DNA of 6,853 nt from Fusobacteriaceae bacterium (GTDB lineage: Bacteria > Fusobacteriota > Fusobacteriia > Fusobacteriales > Fusobacteriaceae): assembly GCA_900764925.1 (NCBI GenBank), contig CAAFPW010000084.1, forward strand, positions 1 through 6,853, given 5' to 3'. The translations under genes were made by a program, and so were the position numbers. The stretch's first letter is position 1. The number at the start of each line of letters is the position of its first letter. This document shows positions 6,673 to 6,853 of the stretch, piece after piece. The notes beneath the pieces were generated by a model. It was not told where the DNA came from, made no database searches, and saw only the letters and a program-made list of their open reading frames with translations.

Positions 6673-6734
6673 AAAAATGACCTTTTTTACATATAGTATT
6701 TTTTTAAAATTTTTTCAAAAAAAATAGTTTTTTT
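6673..6734. other. Run of A/T tracts near helical phase, probable curved DNA
   Basis: A- or T-tracts of five or more lie at 6673-6677, 6683-6688, 6699-6705, 6706-6715 (AAAATTTTTT), 6717-6724 and 6728-6734. The last three centres (about 6710, 6720 and 6731) and the first two (about 6675 and 6685) are 10-11 bases apart. This suggests intrinsic bending between two divergent promoters. The right-hand part, directly upstream of the tRNA-Gly -35, could also act as an UP element for RNA polymerase. Confidence 0.45.
6688..6708 (-). repeat. Distal copy of the two-part direct repeat, possible operator
   Basis: On the minus strand: TTTAAAAAAATA, a 3-base gap, then TATGTA. It matches the copy at 6626-6647, and the first halves of the two lie 61 bases apart. 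If the alternative TATAAA at 6664-6669 were the true -10, this copy would instead lie near -41. Confidence 0.4.
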
Positions 6735-6735
6735 A

Positions 6736-6764
6736 TTGACAATATTTCATTATTATGATATTAT
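6736..6764 (+). promoter_or_regulatory. Sigma-70-type promoter of tRNA-Gly
   Basis: A perfect -35 TTGACA (6736-6741), a 17-base spacer and -10 TATTAT (6759-6764) predict a start near 6771, about 13 bases before the mature tRNA 5' end. A/T tracts lie immediately upstream. The perfect TATAAT at 6762-6767 has a 20-base spacing and is the poorer partner. Confidence 0.8.
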
Positions 6765-6783
6765 AATTCTTGTGATGAGTTAT

Positions 6784-6853
<70 letters not shown>

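Noticed and set aside
6736..6767. Perfect TATAAT (6762-6767) as the -10 of the tRNA-Gly promoter
   Set aside because: Spacing from TTGACA is 20 bases. TATTAT at 6759-6764 gives the optimal 17.
6563..6783. Possible attachment-site copy of a tRNA end, or a riboswitch upstream of the binding-protein gene
   Set aside because: No stretch repeating the tRNA-Met 3' end was found, and the leader is short and AT-rich with no conserved aptamer-like structure.

Overview
The window is AT-rich (roughly 30% G+C by eye) and comes from a bacterium. Codon choice is strongly AT-biased, the Shine-Dalgarno sites are of the AGGAGG type, and the tRNA genes resemble those of Firmicutes and Fusobacteria. Protein style and codon use fit a Fusobacterium-like or clostridial genome best. 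This is a judgement from style, not a database match.

Layout: two plus-strand tRNA genes, each cut by a window edge, bracket five minus-strand protein genes. At the left edge is an elongator tRNA-Met (CAT) lacking its first five bases, followed by a strong intrinsic terminator (83-~118). At the right edge is a tRNA-Gly (TCC) with its own sigma-70-type promoter, cut six bases before its mature end. Between them, read right to left on the minus strand, are: a lipoprotein substrate-binding protein (5543-6562); an ABC ATPase (4327-5448); a fused two-domain permease (2682-4337); a YesM/LytS-type sensor histidine kinase (897-2618); and a short YesN-type receiver-AraC response regulator (110-919).

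The spacing suggests one operon. The ATPase and permease genes overlap by 11 bases and the kinase and regulator genes by 23. The other two gaps are 94 bases (holding a terminator-like hairpin) and 62-63 bases. The likely design is a self-regulated uptake system. The lipoprotein captures a solute outside the cytoplasmic membrane, the permease and ATPase import it, and the kinase senses an extracytoplasmic signal and phosphorylates the regulator, which may act on the promoter region upstream of the binding-protein gene. The transporter belongs to the FbpABC/AfuABC (ferric-type) architecture. However, the binding protein has no Tyr-Tyr iron-ligand pair where ferric-binding proteins carry it, so a non-iron substrate is at least as likely. 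One AfuA-type protein is known to bind sugar phosphates, which makes organophosphates a candidate.

The most interesting non-coding part is the 221-base region between the binding-protein gene and tRNA-Gly. It holds divergent promoters, a twice-occurring two-part element about 61 bases apart that could be the regulator's operator, and A-tracts spaced near one helical turn. Neither a mobile element nor a CRISPR array is visible. No gene-free stretch exceeds 300 bases.
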